Shown here: positions 60,827 to 60,991 of the stretch, one piece after another
How positions within the stretch are numbered: position 1 is the stretch's first letter
Layout of the letters: each line of letters starts with the position of its first letter
Origin: Corynebacterium sp.
GTDB taxonomy: Bacteria > Actinomycetota > Actinomycetes > Mycobacteriales > Mycobacteriaceae
Assembly: GCA_030530875.1 (NCBI GenBank)
Contig: JAUMUD010000011.1
Location: 1 to 60,991 of the forward strand
Direction of reading: 5' to 3'
Length of the DNA stretch: 60,991 nt
Translations under genes and position numbers: made by a program
The notes under the pieces: model-generated
Told to the model about the DNA's origin: nothing
Database searches by the model: none
The model's input: the letters and a program-made list of their open reading frames with translations, nothing else

Positions 60827-60991
60827 CGACTATGGTTGGGTAATTTTTTTGTGGTATACTTTCGACCTGCCTCAGTGAATGTCCAGCAGAGTTGAGTTTT
60901 GGTTATATTTCCTCGTGATGTTCTTCCCAGCATTGCGAGCCTTGCACTAGAGCAGCTGAGTTTTGGACGCATTTCCTCGTGATATACTCCC
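60827..60991 (+). CRISPR. Start of CRISPR array with degenerate cas2-proximal repeats
   Basis: Three repeat-like units lie at a 64-nt period: 60827 (poor), 60891 (28 of 36 identical to the next) and 60955 (best). Each has 36 nt and the two gaps are 28 nt. The best unit starts GCTGAGTTTTGG and contains ATTTCCTCGTGATATACT. It carries an extended -10 (TG-A-TATACT) at repeat positions 26-34, and the oldest unit has TG-G-TATACT at 60852. The array continues beyond the window, so repeat consensus, spacer number and orientation of growth are inferred from two and a half units. Confidence 0.8.

Overview
The window reads as chromosomal DNA of a mycolic-acid actinobacterium, most probably Corynebacterium. 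Markers are two HtaA-type heme-uptake proteins behind a DtxR-like iron box, a DUF3068 (PorA-family) envelope protein, a secreted cutinase-like hydrolase, a DUF4229 protein beside the menaquinone genes, and the usual order tRNA-Trp, secE, nusG, rplK, rplA, rplJ, rplL. The species cannot be named from the sequence alone.

Layout: 1-2.4 kb holds cytochrome c maturation (partial resB, ccsB). 2.4-4.8 kb holds dTDP-rhamnose precursor genes (rfbB, rfbC, rfbA, no rmlD). 4.8-7.1 kb holds a long cutinase-like enzyme and a dead IS3-type remnant. 7.1-23.5 kb is a menaquinone region (menE, menA, menB, menC, menD, menG, a menJ-like reductase and a polyprenyl diphosphate synthase) interrupted by an ArsR regulator, a Pit phosphate transporter, small membrane proteins, a frameshifted secreted protein and a 555-residue protein of unknown function. 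23.7-32.9 kb is the translation block: four tRNAs, secE, nusG and four ribosomal protein genes, broken by a cell-surface subtilase. 31-35 kb and 50.8-53.5 kb each hold a tandem group of secreted CAP/SCP proteins. 35-50.7 kb is sugar and iron metabolism: an AGE-family isomerase, two DnaQ-like exonucleases with BRCT-like tails, ribokinase, a GH32 protein that has lost catalytic residues, the HtaA pair, and a four-carbon acid sugar kinase fused to a dehydrogenase next to a GntP permease.

The right end (55.8-61 kb) is the most notable part: a compact type II-C CRISPR-Cas locus, cas9-cas1-cas2, with a divergent candidate tracrRNA that I could locate by an 11-nt match to the repeats, and the start of a CRISPR array. 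The array has a 64-nt period (36-nt repeat, 28-nt spacer), decays toward cas2, and its best repeat carries an extended -10 promoter motif near its 3' end, as in Neisseria-type II-C arrays. The array runs off the window, so its consensus and spacer content cannot be judged here.
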